Source: JALZKA01 sp963753385 (GTDB taxonomy: Bacteria > Actinomycetota > Thermoleophilia > Solirubrobacterales > 70-9). From it: a stretch of 64,000 nucleotides of DNA. Where the stretch lies: the NCBI GenBank assembly GCA_963753385.1, contig CAVWCC010000005.1, positions 434,001 to 498,000 of the forward strand. Reading direction: 5' to 3'. The position numbers and the translations under genes were made by a program. The notes below the pieces were generated by a model. It had not been told where the DNA came from, made no database searches, and saw only the letters and a program-made list of their open reading frames with translations. Below, piece after piece: positions 52,087 through 61,559 of this stretch. Numbering within the stretch: the stretch's first letter is position 1; every line of letters begins with the position of its first letter.

Positions 52087-53412
52087 CTATTCCTCGCCGG
52101 CTGGAGGCACGACTGGGTGCTCGACCGTCAGCGGCTTGATCCGGACGGCCACGATGCGGTTCTCGCGCACGGATTCGACCCGGATCTCGTGCCCGTCGGC
52201 CCGGATTCGGTCGCCGCGCTTCGGCAGGCGCCCGAGCTCCGAGAACACGTAGCCGCCGACCGAGTTGTAGGCGTCGGAATCCACCGGGAGCTTGATCCCC
52301 GCGTCCTCGAGGTCGCCGAGCGCGACGTGCCCGCGCACGTACCAGTCGCCGTCGGCCAGGCGGCGGACCATGGAGGACCGGGCGTCGGTCTCGTCCTCGA
52401 TCTCGCCCACGACCTCCTCGAGGATGTCCTCGACGGTGACGATCCCCACCGTCCGTCCGTACTCGTCGGAGACGACGGCGATCGAGCTGCGCTGGCGCTG
52501 GAGCTCGGCGAGGAGGTCGTCGAGCGGCTTCGTCTCGGGGACGATCGGCACCTCGCGGATCGCGCTCTCGAGCGATGCGTCGGGCCCGGCGTTCATGTAC
52601 AGGCGAACGAGGCTGTTGTTGTGGACCACGCCGCGCACGCGGTCGGGGTTGTCGTCCTCGATCGCGACCAGGCGCGTGTGACCCGAGGACACGCAGCGCT
52701 GCAGCGCGTCCTCGACGTTCTCGTCGGCGTTCACGGTGACGACGGCCGGGATCGGCGTCATCACCTCGCGCGCCTCCTGCTCGTGCAGGTGGAAGACGCC
52801 GCCGAGCATCACCGCCTCGCCGGGATCGAGCTTCCCGCCCCGGCTCGACTCGCGGATAATGTCGCGTAGGTCCTCGGCGCTGTGGGCCTCCTCCAGGTCG
52901 ATGGCCGTGATTCCGAACAGGCGCAGGATCGCGTTCGAGACCTTGGTCAGCGCGAGCGTGAAGGGGGCGGACAGGGTCCGGAACCAGTGAAGCGGGCGCG
53001 CGGTCCGGCGCGCCGTTTGCTCGGCTCGCGTGATCGCGATCACCTTCGGCACCTGCTCGCCGACCGAGATGTGGAGCGAGGTGACGAGCGTGAACGCGAT
53101 CGCCACCGAGATCGCGGTCGCGAGGCCGTGACCCACCGGGCCCTCGATCGCGGGCTCGATCAGGTCGGCGATCGCCGGCTCGCCGAGGAACCCGATGCCG
53201 ATCGAGGCCATCGTGATCCCCACCTGGGCGGCCGAGAGGTACTCGTCCAGGGACTCGATCTGCATCAGGACGGCGTCCGCGTTCTTGTCGCCGCCCTTGG
53301 CGAGCGCCTCGATCCGGGCACGCCGCGAGCGCACCAGCGCGAACTCGGCCGCGACGAACAGCCCGTTGAGCGCGATCAGCACGACCAGCAGGACGAGGAG
53401 CAGCGCGGTCAT
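52087..53412 (-). CDS. Membrane CNNM/CorC-type protein (DUF21-CBS-CorC_HlyC)
   Basis: About 441 residues from ATG 53412, or 467 from 53490. DUF21 with four helices (GLFVAAEFALVRSRRARIEAL and SVGEQVPKVIAI), a CBS pair (REVMTPIPAV; HTRLVAIEDDNP; EYGRTVGIVTVEDILEEVVGEI) and the C-terminal CorC_HlyC domain. Members sense adenine nucleotides and help Mg2+/Co2+ export. Start choice: I prefer the Met just before TM1. Confidence 0.92.
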   Translation of the reverse strand: MTALLLVLLVVLIALNGLFVAAEFALVRSRRARIEALAKGGDKNADAVLMQIESLDEYLSAAQVGITMASIGIGFLGEPAIADLIEPAIEGPVGHGLATAISVAIAFTLVTSLHISVGEQVPKVIAITRAEQTARRTARPLHWFRTLSAPFTLALTKVSNAILRLFGITAIDLEEAHSAEDLRDIIRESSRGGKLDPGEAVMLGGVFHLHEQEAREVMTPIPAVVTVNADENVEDALQRCVSSGHTRLVAIEDDNPDRVRGVVHNNSLVRLYMNAGPDASLESAIREVPIVPETKPLDDLLAELQRQRSSIAVVSDEYGRTVGIVTVEDILEEVVGEIEDETDARSSMVRRLADGDWYVRGHVALGDLEDAGIKLPVDSDAYNSVGGYVFSELGRLPKRGDRIRADGHEIRVESVRENRIVAVRIKPLTVEHPVVPPAGEE

Positions 53413-53572
53413 CGCGGCCCGAGCCGTCACTGGGAACGTTCTAGCCCCGGCTTGTCGCCAGGGACTCGGAGGTCGGTCGTCGTCGTCCATTGAGGACGAT
53501 CAGAAGGTACCAGCGGGCACGGCCTCAGGGATGCTCTCGATAGGTTGAGGCCGTGGCCGGGAGAGACTGCTG

Positions 53573-55033
53573 ATGGACCAGGGCTCGGTGCCGTACGTCG
53601 ACGCGCTGCGGGAGCACGCCGCGCGCGACCCCGGGCGCCTCTACGTGCCCGGCCACAAGGGCGGCCCCGGAGCCGACCCCGCGCTGCTCGACGGCGTCGG
53701 GGCGCGCGCGCTGGAGATGGACATCCCCGCCCTGATCCCCGGCATCGACGTCGGCGAGGAGCCGACGCCGTTCCAGCTCGCGCAGCAACTCGCGGCCGCG
53801 GCCTGGGGCGCCCGGCGCAGCTGGTTCCTCCTCAATGGCGCCTCTCAGGGAAACCACGCCGCCTGCCTCGCCCTTCGCCACGCGGGCAGGCGCGTGGTCG
53901 TCCAGCGCAACGCGCATTCGAGCGTGGTCGACGGCGCCGTGCTGGCGGGGCTCGAGCCGGCGTTCGTCGCTCCGGAGCTCGACCCCGACCTCGGGGTTGC
54001 GCACTGCGTCACCCCCGAGGCGCTCGCCGCCGCGTTTGACGCGACGCCTGACGCGGTCGGCGCGATCTGCGTCTCGCCCACCTACTTCGGCGCGTGCGCC
54101 GACGTCGCGTCGCTCGCGGAGGTCGCGCATTCGAAAGGGGTGCCCCTTGTGATGGACGAGGCCTGGGGCGCGCACCTGCGGTTCTCGCCCGAGCTGCCGG
54201 CCAGCGCGCTCGAGTCCGGCGCCGATCTCGTGATCTCGTCGACCCACAAGATCGTCGGGAGCCTCACCCAGTCCGCGATCGTCCACCTCGGCGAGACGGA
54301 CCTGATCGACGAGAACGTCGTGGACCGGGTCGTGACCCTGCTCGAGTCGACAAGCCCGAGCTCGCTGCTGTCGCTGTCGCTCGATGCGGCGCGCAGGCTC
54401 GCTGCCACTCAGGGCGAGGAGCTGCTCGCCGAAACCCTCGAGACCCTGCGAGCTGCGCGCGAGCGGATCCGGTCGATCGAGGGGCTCGACGTGCTCGACG
54501 AGCGGCTGATCAGCCCGGGTGTGGCGGGCTGGGACCCCCTGCGCCTCACCGTCGACGTGCGGGGAACCGGCGTCACGGGTCACCGCTGCGCGGCCCTTCT
54601 TCGCGAAACGGCGGACGTCTATTGCGAACTCGCCACCGAGACCGTGGTGGTCGGCGCGTTCGGGATGGGCGGTGAGGCGGGGCCGCTCGCGGAGCGGTTC
54701 GTCAGCGCGATCGAGCAGGTCGTCGGCGGACTCGCCTCGCACGAGCCCGAGCACGGCGTCCCCTTCGCCGTCCCGCCGCCGTGGGGGCCGATGGAGATGG
54801 CCCCCCGCGACGCCTTCCTGGGCCCGCAGGAGGCGGTGCCGCTCGCCGGGGCCGTCGGACGGATCGCGTCCGAGTCGCTCGCGGCCTACCCGCCCGGCGT
54901 CCCCAACGTCCTCCCGGGCGAGCGCCTCACGCGCGAGACGCTCGACTTCATCGCCGACACCCTCGAGCACGGCGGCCACCTGCGCGGCGCGAGCGACCGG
55001 ACGGTCGAGACGATCCGGGTGGTGATCGAATGA
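53573..55033 (+). CDS. Orn/Lys/Arg decarboxylase (PLP, fold type I)
   Basis: 486 residues. YVPGHKGGPGADP and DIPALIPGIDV give the N-terminal signature of the family. PLP Lys is in ISSTHKIVGSLTQSA; the pocket includes MDEAWGAHLRF and FLLNGASQGNHA. C-terminal domain with PPGVPNVLPGE. It removes CO2 from lysine, ornithine or arginine. The downstream guanidino hydrolase suggests arginine as substrate. First gene of an operon in which all but the last member overlap or are close. Confidence 0.92.
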   Translation: MDQGSVPYVDALREHAARDPGRLYVPGHKGGPGADPALLDGVGARALEMDIPALIPGIDVGEEPTPFQLAQQLAAAAWGARRSWFLLNGASQGNHAACLALRHAGRRVVVQRNAHSSVVDGAVLAGLEPAFVAPELDPDLGVAHCVTPEALAAAFDATPDAVGAICVSPTYFGACADVASLAEVAHSKGVPLVMDEAWGAHLRFSPELPASALESGADLVISSTHKIVGSLTQSAIVHLGETDLIDENVVDRVVTLLESTSPSSLLSLSLDAARRLAATQGEELLAETLETLRAARERIRSIEGLDVLDERLISPGVAGWDPLRLTVDVRGTGVTGHRCAALLRETADVYCELATETVVVGAFGMGGEAGPLAERFVSAIEQVVGGLASHEPEHGVPFAVPPPWGPMEMAPRDAFLGPQEAVPLAGAVGRIASESLAAYPPGVPNVLPGERLTRETLDFIADTLEHGGHLRGASDRTVETIRVVIE

Positions 55034-55887
55034 CCTGGGGCGCGGACAGCGAATACGGCGTGCTGCACGACGTGCTCCTCGGCCCGCCCGACAACTTCCG
55101 CTGGCTCCCGACCAGCGCGATCTCGAAGGCGACGCTCGAAAGCGGCGCCGTGTTCGACCGGGCCGCCGCGCTCGCGCAGCACGACGAGCTAGTGGCGGCG
55201 TACGAGAGCGCCGGCGTCACCGTCCACATGCTCGAGCCCGACCCCGACCTGCCCTACCAGGTCTTCGCCCGCGACTCGAGCGTGATTACTCCCGGCGGCG
55301 CGGTCGTGACGCAGCCGGCGCAGCAGTGGCGCCGCGGCGAGTATGCGCCCGTGATCCGCTTCTACCGGGGCGCGGACATCCCAATCTGGGAGATGATCAC
55401 GGCCGGGTCGCTGGAGGGTGGCGACGTGACCATCGTCGAGCCCGGCTGCATGCTGATCGGGAACGGCGAGGAGCGCACCCAGGTCCAGGCCGCCGAGCAG
55501 CTGGCCGGCTGGATGCGCGAGGAGGGCTGGGAGGTCCGGATCGAGCCGATCCCCGGTCAGTTCGTTCACATCGACGTTCTGGTCTCGATCCTCGCGCCGA
55601 AGCTCGCCGCGGTGTGCGTCGAATCGGCCTCGGGCGGCCTCACGTCGTGGCTTCGCGGGAGGGGCTTCGACATCCTCGAGGTCTCGACCGAGGACGCCTT
55701 CCGGCTCGGCGTGAACGCGATTTCATTGGGCTCCGAACGGGTGATCTCGACCCGGCACTCCGAGCGGCTGAACGACGCGATGCGCGCCCACGGCCTCGAG
55801 GTCCTCGACCCTGACCTGTCCGCGTTCACCGCGGGCGGCGGCGGCGCTCACTGCCTGGCGCAGGCCCTTCGCCGCGAGCCGGGGTAG
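55030..55887 (+). CDS. Arginine-deiminase/amidinotransferase-fold guanidino hydrolase
   Basis: 285 residues. Substrate loop QVFARDSSVITPGGAVV, Glu-Gly-Gly-Asp of EGGDV, catalytic His in GQFVHIDVL, and the nucleophilic Cys near the C-terminus in GGGGAHCLAQAL. This is the GME fold that attacks the guanidinium carbon in arginine, agmatine or methylarginine. Length is close to N-dimethylarginine dimethylaminohydrolase. ATG overlaps the decarboxylase stop by 4 nt. Confidence 0.88.
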   Translation: MTWGADSEYGVLHDVLLGPPDNFRWLPTSAISKATLESGAVFDRAAALAQHDELVAAYESAGVTVHMLEPDPDLPYQVFARDSSVITPGGAVVTQPAQQWRRGEYAPVIRFYRGADIPIWEMITAGSLEGGDVTIVEPGCMLIGNGEERTQVQAAEQLAGWMREEGWEVRIEPIPGQFVHIDVLVSILAPKLAAVCVESASGGLTSWLRGRGFDILEVSTEDAFRLGVNAISLGSERVISTRHSERLNDAMRAHGLEVLDPDLSAFTAGGGGAHCLAQALRREPG

Positions 55888-57114
55888 TGGTCGACTCCGC
55901 CCGAGTGATCGCTGACCTGCGCGAGCTCGAGCGCCGGACGAGCGACGAGCGCGGCGCCCAGCGGGTCTGCTGGACCGACACCTGGCGCGACGCCCGGGCG
56001 TTCCTCGGCGAGCTGCTTGCCGAGGTCGGGGTCGAGCCCGAGATCGACGAGGCCGGGCAACATCTGGGCCCGGCTCGAGGGGGCCGATCCGAACGCGCCG
56101 GCTCTGGCCGTCGGGTCGCACATCGACTCGGTCCCGGACGGCGGCTGGCTCGACGGGGCGCTCGGAGTGATGGCGGCGGTCGGCATCCTGCGCGCCCAGG
56201 CCAGGGACGGCACGCCGCCGCGCTCCCTGGTGCTGGTCGACTGGGCCGACGAGGAGGGCGCTCGGTTCGGCCGGAGCCTCTTCGGCAGCTCCGCGTTCGC
56301 CGGCACGCTCGATCCGGAGGCGGTCCGCGGCCTCGTCGACGCCGAGGGCGCCGAACTGCCCGCGGTGCTGGCGGAGCACGGGGTCGATCTCGACCGCGCG
56401 CTCGACGCGGGTGGCCGCCGGGACGGCCTCGGCGCCTACCTCGAGCTCCACATCGAACAGGGGCCGCGGATGGAGACGTCGGGCGCACGCGCCGCCGCGG
56501 TTACGGGGTGCGTCGGCGTCGAGCGCGTGCGCTTCACCTTCACCGGCCAGGCTTCGCACGCTGGCACCACGCCGATGGAGCTGCGCCGCGACGCCGGGCT
56601 GGCGGCGGCGGCGGCGGCGCTCACGATCGAGCGCGTCCCCGGGACCGAGGGCGGGGTGGCGACGACGGGCGAGCTGCGCCTGCGGCCCGGGATCCCGACG
56701 GCCGTGGCGGGCGAGGCCACCCTGAGCGTGGACTTGCGAAACGCGGACGCGGCGGCGCTCGCACGAATGCTCGACTCTTCGCGAGCCGCGTGCGAGACGG
56801 CGGCCGAGGAGCGCCACCTCGGGCTTCGCGAGGCTCCGATCTGGCGGATCGACCCGATCCCGTTCGACTCCGCGCTCGTCGACGCGGCGCGCGAGGCTTG
56901 CGCCGAGGTCGCCGGCGAGCCCGCGGAGCTCCAGAGCGGCGCGCTCCACGACGCGGCCGAAGTTGCCCGCGTCCTGCCTGCGGCGATGATCTTCTGCCCC
57001 TCGAAGCGTGGGATCAGCCACGCCAAGGAGGAGGACACCGACGAGGCCGACCTCGCGGTTGCAATCGAGACGTTCGGGCGCCTCGCGGAGAGGGTGTTGG
57101 GGGAATTGTCTTGA
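55887..57114 (+). pseudogene. M20-type N-carbamoyl amidohydrolase, with a +1 frameshift near its N-terminus
   Basis: Begins at GTG 55887 (GTG shares a base with the upstream TAG). Residues 1-57 are in one frame; a single extra base near 56058 (C in GGGCAAC) moves the rest to another frame, from NIWARLEGADPNAPALAVG onward to 57114. The second part has the family motifs: GSHIDSVPDGGWLDG, DEEGARFG, LELHIEQGP, HAGTTPM and the C-terminal CPSKRGISH. Enzymes of this group split N-carbamoyl-amino acids, carbamoyl-beta-alanine or allantoate. Either a sequence error or an inactivated gene. Confidence 0.82.
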
Positions 57115-57575
57115 GCGAGCGAACCCGCGAGATCCACAACGCGGCGACCGGCGAGACCGTGCGCTTCATCCGGACGGCCGAGGAGACGGGCGGCGAGCTG
57201 CTCGTGATGGAAGCGCAATGGACGGACCCCGGCCACGCGACGCCGGGGCACGTCCACCCCACGATGGAGGAGCGCTGGCGGGTACTGGAGGGAGAGGTGG
57301 GCTTCCGGATCGGCGCGCACGAGATGACGGCCGGCCCGGGCGACACGGTGATCGCCAGGCCCGGGGTCCTCCACACCAACTGGAACCAGGGCGGCGTCCC
57401 TGCGGTCATGCGGATCGAGATGCGGCCCGCGCTTCGCTGGGAGGAGTTCGTCCGGCAGCTCTTCGCGCTCGCCAGCGAGGGCCTCGAGGGCGACGAGGCC
57501 CAGCGGTCCGTCACCGAGCTCCTGACCGAGTTCGCCGCCGAGATCGAGCTGCCGAGTAACGCGGACCCGGGTTAG
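57111..57575 (+). CDS. Cupin-domain protein
   Basis: 154 residues from TTG 57111, overlapping the previous TGA. Cupin motif 1 is TPGHVHPTMEERWRVLEGEVGFRI, and motif 2 is GPGDTVIARPGVLHTNWN. His, Glu metal ligands are kept, so it may be a dioxygenase or an isomerase; a sensor role is also possible. Followed by a gap of 43 nt. Confidence 0.85.
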   Translation: MSERTREIHNAATGETVRFIRTAEETGGELLVMEAQWTDPGHATPGHVHPTMEERWRVLEGEVGFRIGAHEMTAGPGDTVIARPGVLHTNWNQGGVPAVMRIEMRPALRWEEFVRQLFALASEGLEGDEAQRSVTELLTEFAAEIELPSNADPG

Positions 57576-57618
57576 GGGACTTGACCGAGACATCCATGAA
57601 CCGTGGGGAGGACCGCCG

Positions 57619-58377
57619 ATGCGCGACCGGATCGAGCTGACCGAGAGGCAGGCCGAGCTTTGCGAGCAGAGTGAGACCGACTACTCGGACCTGAGCGCGT
57701 TCTTCATCAACTGCTCGTTGAAGCGAAGCCCGGAGCGCTCGCACACGCAGGGGTTGATGGACATCTCGATGGAGATCATGCGCCGGAACGAGGTCAAGGT
57801 GGAGGGCATCCGCGCGATCGACCGCGAGATCGCGGCCGGGGTCTGGCCGGACATGACCGAGCACGGCTGGGAGCGCGACGAGTGGCCGGGGATCTTCGAG
57901 AAGGTCACGGCCGCGGACATCCTCGTCCTGGGCTCGGCGATCTGGCTCGGCGAGAAGACGTCCGTCTGCACCCAGGTGATCGAGCGCCTCTACGGGAACT
58001 CGCACCTGCTGAACGACGACGGGCAGTACGCGTACTACGGGCGCGTGGGCGGGTGTCTCATCACCGGTAACGAGGATGGCGTCAAGCACTGCGCTATGAA
58101 CATCCTCTACTCGCTCCAGCACCTCGGGTACACAGTGCCGCCGCAGGCCGACGCGGGCTGGATCGGGGAGGCTGGGCCCGGACCGTCGTACCTGGACGAG
58201 GACTCCGGCGGGCCCGAGAACGACTTCACCAACCGCAACACCACGTTCATGACGTGGAACCTGCTGCACCTCGCGCGGATGCTGAAGGACGCAGGCGGGA
58301 TCCCGGCGCACGGCAACCAGCGCTCCGAGTGGGACGCGGGCGCCCGGTTCGACTTCCCCAACCCGGACTATCGCTAA
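57619..58377 (+). CDS. NAD(P)H-dependent FMN reductase/flavodoxin-like protein
   Basis: 252 residues. Flavodoxin-like fold: SAFFINCSLKRSPERSHTQGL at the start of the FMN phosphate loop and ADILVLGSAIWLGEKTSVCTQVIER, with GRVGGCLITGNEDGVKHC. This layout is that of iron-sulfur-free NAD(P)H:FMN oxidoreductases. Good ribosome site GGGGAGG before the ATG. Substrate is unknown; it may re-reduce a partner of the operon. Confidence 0.85.
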   Translation: MRDRIELTERQAELCEQSETDYSDLSAFFINCSLKRSPERSHTQGLMDISMEIMRRNEVKVEGIRAIDREIAAGVWPDMTEHGWERDEWPGIFEKVTAADILVLGSAIWLGEKTSVCTQVIERLYGNSHLLNDDGQYAYYGRVGGCLITGNEDGVKHCAMNILYSLQHLGYTVPPQADAGWIGEAGPGPSYLDEDSGGPENDFTNRNTTFMTWNLLHLARMLKDAGGIPAHGNQRSEWDAGARFDFPNPDYR

Positions 58378-58430
58378 CGAGGTAGCTCGCCACCCTGGCA
58401 CCGTCGAGGGCTGTAGGTTCCCGCCTGGTG

Positions 58431-60047
58431 ATGGAGAGCGCCAGCGTCGCCGCAGAGGGGACGGAGCACGTCGAGACCGGCGAGAAGGGCCTGAAGAAGG
58501 ACGCGATCGGGTTCCTCGACGGCCTTTCGATCGGCCTCGCGTCGACCGCCCCGGCCTACTCGCTCGCCGCGGTAATCGGCTCGATCGTCGTCGCTGTGGG
58601 CGTCAAGGCGCCCGGGGTGCTGCTGCTCTCGTTTGTGCCGATGTTCTTCATCGCCGCCGCGTTCTTCTACATGAATCGCGTCGACACGGACTGCGGCACG
58701 ACGTTTTCGTGGGTCACGCGCGGGATGGGGCCGTGGGTCGGCTGGATGGGCGGCTGGGCGATCTGCACCACGGGCATCCTCGTGATCGGTTCGCTGGCCG
58801 ACGTCTCCGCCTACTACACCTTCGACCTGCTGGGGCTCGAGGGCGGCGACGGCAGGCCGCTGTTCCGCTCCGAGCAGGCGGTCGCCTTGCTCGCGGTCGC
58901 GATCATCGTCGTGATGACGGCGATCTGCGTGATCGGGACGGAGATCTCAGCCAAGCTGCAGCGCTTCCTGACGCTCGGGCAGGTGGGCATCCTGTTGCTG
59001 TTCGCAGGCGCGGTGTTCGCCCGTCTGATCTTCGACAAGGTCCCGGCGAAGTCGATCTCGCCCGAGCTGAGCTGGTTCTCGCCGTTCGGGGCCGAGTACT
59101 CGGCGGTGCTGACCGGCGTGCTGCTCGCCGTCTTCATCTACTGGGGCTGGGAGTCGGCGGTGAACCTTTCCGAGGAGAGCGAGGACTCGTCACGCGCTCC
59201 AGGCCTCGCTGGGATCGCGTCCACCGTGATCCTCGTGTTCACCTACGTCGCGGTGACCGTCGCCCTCATCGCCTATGCGGGCCTCGGGCAGGTCGAGAAC
59301 TTCGACGACGATGCCGGCGTGCTCGGCGCGGTCGGCTCCGACGTGCTCGGCTCGGATGTGGGGAAGCTCCTCGTCCTGGCCGTGATCATCTCCGGGATCT
59401 CTTCGGCGCAGACGACGATCCTCCCCGGCTCGCGGACCTCGCTGTCGATGGCCGCGGCGGGCGCGTTCCCGAAGGTCTTCGCAAACATCCATCCCCGGTT
59501 CCTCACGCCGGCGTTCGGGACGATCGTGATCGGAGTCCTCGCGACCGCCTGGTACGTGCCGGGCAAGCTGATCTCCGAGAACTTCCTGTTCGACTCGCTC
59601 TCCGCGCTGTCACTGATGATCGCCTTCTACTACGGGCTGACCGGGATCGCGTGCGTGATCTACTGGCGCCACGAGCTGACGAAATCCGCGAAGAACTTCC
59701 TGTTCATCGGCGTGGCGCCGCTGATCGGCGCCCTCGGCCTGTTCTATCTGCTCTACGAATCGGTCGGCGACCTGTCGGATCCGAAGGCGTCGTACTCTGG
59801 GAGCGAGGTCCTCGGGATCGGCGTGCCGCTCGCGATCGCGATCGTCTTCATCGGCCTGGGGCTGATCCTGATGGTGCTCTGGCGCCTCCTCGGACCCCCG
59901 GCAGGGCATGAGTTCTTCGCGCGCCGGGCTTTCGAAGCGGTACCGCCCGAGGTCGCGTCAGGCGAGGTCAGTCAGGTCGAGGCGATCGGGATGTCGGAGT
60001 CCGCGGCCGACGCCGGACAGGTCGCGCCCGACGAGGAGGAGCGCTGA
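58431..60047 (+). CDS. APC-family amino acid/polyamine permease
   Basis: 538 residues, 12 predicted helices. APC start GFLDGLSIGLASTAPAYSLAAVIG, then helix-3 pocket SWVTRGMGPWVGWMGGWAICTTG and TM6 EYSAVLTGVLLAVFIYWGWESAVNLSEES. Drives uptake of an amino acid or polyamine. A GTG 58428 lies directly before the ATG. Its stop overlaps the UspA ATG. It belongs to the decarboxylase operon, so arginine, ornithine or putrescine is a likely substrate. Confidence 0.93.
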   Translation: MESASVAAEGTEHVETGEKGLKKDAIGFLDGLSIGLASTAPAYSLAAVIGSIVVAVGVKAPGVLLLSFVPMFFIAAAFFYMNRVDTDCGTTFSWVTRGMGPWVGWMGGWAICTTGILVIGSLADVSAYYTFDLLGLEGGDGRPLFRSEQAVALLAVAIIVVMTAICVIGTEISAKLQRFLTLGQVGILLLFAGAVFARLIFDKVPAKSISPELSWFSPFGAEYSAVLTGVLLAVFIYWGWESAVNLSEESEDSSRAPGLAGIASTVILVFTYVAVTVALIAYAGLGQVENFDDDAGVLGAVGSDVLGSDVGKLLVLAVIISGISSAQTTILPGSRTSLSMAAAGAFPKVFANIHPRFLTPAFGTIVIGVLATAWYVPGKLISENFLFDSLSALSLMIAFYYGLTGIACVIYWRHELTKSAKNFLFIGVAPLIGALGLFYLLYESVGDLSDPKASYSGSEVLGIGVPLAIAIVFIGLGLILMVLWRLLGPPAGHEFFARRAFEAVPPEVASGEVSQVEAIGMSESAADAGQVAPDEEER

Positions 60048-60463
60048 TGGCGAAGCTGGTGGTCGGATACGACGGCTCGGAGTGCGCGGAGGCGGCGCTG
60101 GACGCCGCGCTCGACCTGGCGAGGGCCGTGGGAGACGATGTCGTCGTCGCGTTCGGCTACGACCCGGGCGGACCCGGCGAGGAGTACCGGGTGACCCGGG
60201 ACGCGGTCCGGGCGGTCGGTGAGCGGGTCACCGGCGAGGCCGTCGAGCGGGCTCGTGCAGTTGGCGCGAAGGTGGAGGTCGCCCTGGTAGAGGACCGGCC
60301 GACCGAGGCGCTCGTGAAGCTGGCCGACGAGCTCGGCGCGCGGGCGATCGTGGTCGGGAGCCACGGCGAGCACCCGATCAAGGGCGCCCTGCTCGGGTCT
60401 GTGGTCTACAAGCTGCTCCACATGAGCGAGCGGCCAGTGCTGGTCGTACCGGTCCGCGAGTAG
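60047..60463 (+). CDS. Universal stress protein (UspA) domain
   Basis: 138 residues. ATP-binding motif GSHGEHPIKGALLGSVVYKLL (G-2x-G-9x-G type) and VGYDGSECAEAALDAAL start. Overlaps the permease by one base. USP proteins next to permeases often regulate the transporter by binding ATP or AMP. It may respond to energy state. Confidence 0.93.
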   Translation: MAKLVVGYDGSECAEAALDAALDLARAVGDDVVVAFGYDPGGPGEEYRVTRDAVRAVGERVTGEAVERARAVGAKVEVALVEDRPTEALVKLADELGARAIVVGSHGEHPIKGALLGSVVYKLLHMSERPVLVVPVRE

Positions 60464-60494
60464 CCGGCGAACCTCACTTACTAGTCTGTCGCTC

Positions 60495-61559
60495 GTGAGC
60501 GACTGGGCCAAGCTGCGGGACCTGCCGATCGCAGTCGAGGGGTTCGAGTTCGAGGCCAACGACGTCGAGTACGGGCCGGAGTTCACCCGGGGCTCGACGA
60601 TCGTGCACATCCAGGGAGGCGGCCACGAGGGGATCGGCGAGGACGTCGCCTACGAGGTCCTCGACCACATCGCGAACCGCGACCTCGGCCCCCGGTTCGA
60701 CCTGACCGGTCCGAACACCCTCGGCGAGCTTTGTGAGCTGTTCGGCGAACTCGACCTCTACGAGGGAGCGCCGCCCGAGCGCGACGTCTCGCGCCATTAC
60801 CGCCGCTGGGCCTACGAGTCGGCCGCGCTCGACCTCGCGCTCCGCCAGAACGGGATCGCGCTGTGGGAGGCGCTCGAGCGCGACCCGAAGCCGCTTCGCT
60901 TCGTGTGCTCGACCCGGCTATCGAGCTTCGAGGACGACTCGCCCTCGACCATCGAGCCGATCACGAAGCGGCTCGAGCGCTATCCGGGCCTCGAGTTCAA
61001 GCTCGATCCCGAGAACGACTGGGACGCGGACCTGATCGCCCAGATCGCGGCTGTCGCGACCGTCCAAGTGCTCGACCTGAAGGGCTTCTACAAGGGAACC
61101 GTCGTCGAGGTCGAGACCGACCCGGAGCTCTACCGGACGGTCGCCGAGACCTTTCCTGGGGCCTGGCTCGAGGACCCGGATCTAAATGACGCGACGCGTG
61201 ACGTGCTGGCCCCGCACATGGCGCGAATCACCTACGACGCGCCGCTCCACTCGGTCGCGGACATCGTCGAGCTTCGGCCCGAGCGCGCGATCAACTCGAA
61301 GCCGTCGCGCTGGGGGTCGCTCGAGGAGCTCTTCGCTGTGTACGAGCACTGCGAACGCGAGGGCCTGGCCGTCTACTCGGGCGGCCAGGGCGAGGTCGGC
61401 GTCGGGCGGGGCCAGGTGCAGTACCTCGCTTCGCTCTACCACGCCGACACGCCGAACGACATCGCTCCGTCGGGCTACAACGACCCCAGCGTGCCGGCGG
61501 GGATGCCGACGAGCCCGATGGACCCGGTGCCGTCGGAGACCGGCTACGGGTGGGGCTAG
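60495..61559 (+). CDS. Enolase-superfamily protein (mandelate racemase/muconate lactonizing type)
   Basis: 354 residues from GTG 60495. Barrel strands with FKLDPENDWD, VLDLKGFYKG, WLEDPDL (Glu) and TYDAPLHSVADI give the metal-binding carboxylates and the family fold; INSKPSRWGSLEELF near the C-terminus places a Lys. It should abstract a proton alpha to a carboxylate; the substrate cannot be told. It belongs loosely to the catabolic operon (31 nt gap). It overlaps the convergent 136-residue gene by 4 nt. Confidence 0.85.
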   Translation: MSDWAKLRDLPIAVEGFEFEANDVEYGPEFTRGSTIVHIQGGGHEGIGEDVAYEVLDHIANRDLGPRFDLTGPNTLGELCELFGELDLYEGAPPERDVSRHYRRWAYESAALDLALRQNGIALWEALERDPKPLRFVCSTRLSSFEDDSPSTIEPITKRLERYPGLEFKLDPENDWDADLIAQIAAVATVQVLDLKGFYKGTVVEVETDPELYRTVAETFPGAWLEDPDLNDATRDVLAPHMARITYDAPLHSVADIVELRPERAINSKPSRWGSLEELFAVYEHCEREGLAVYSGGQGEVGVGRGQVQYLASLYHADTPNDIAPSGYNDPSVPAGMPTSPMDPVPSETGYGWG

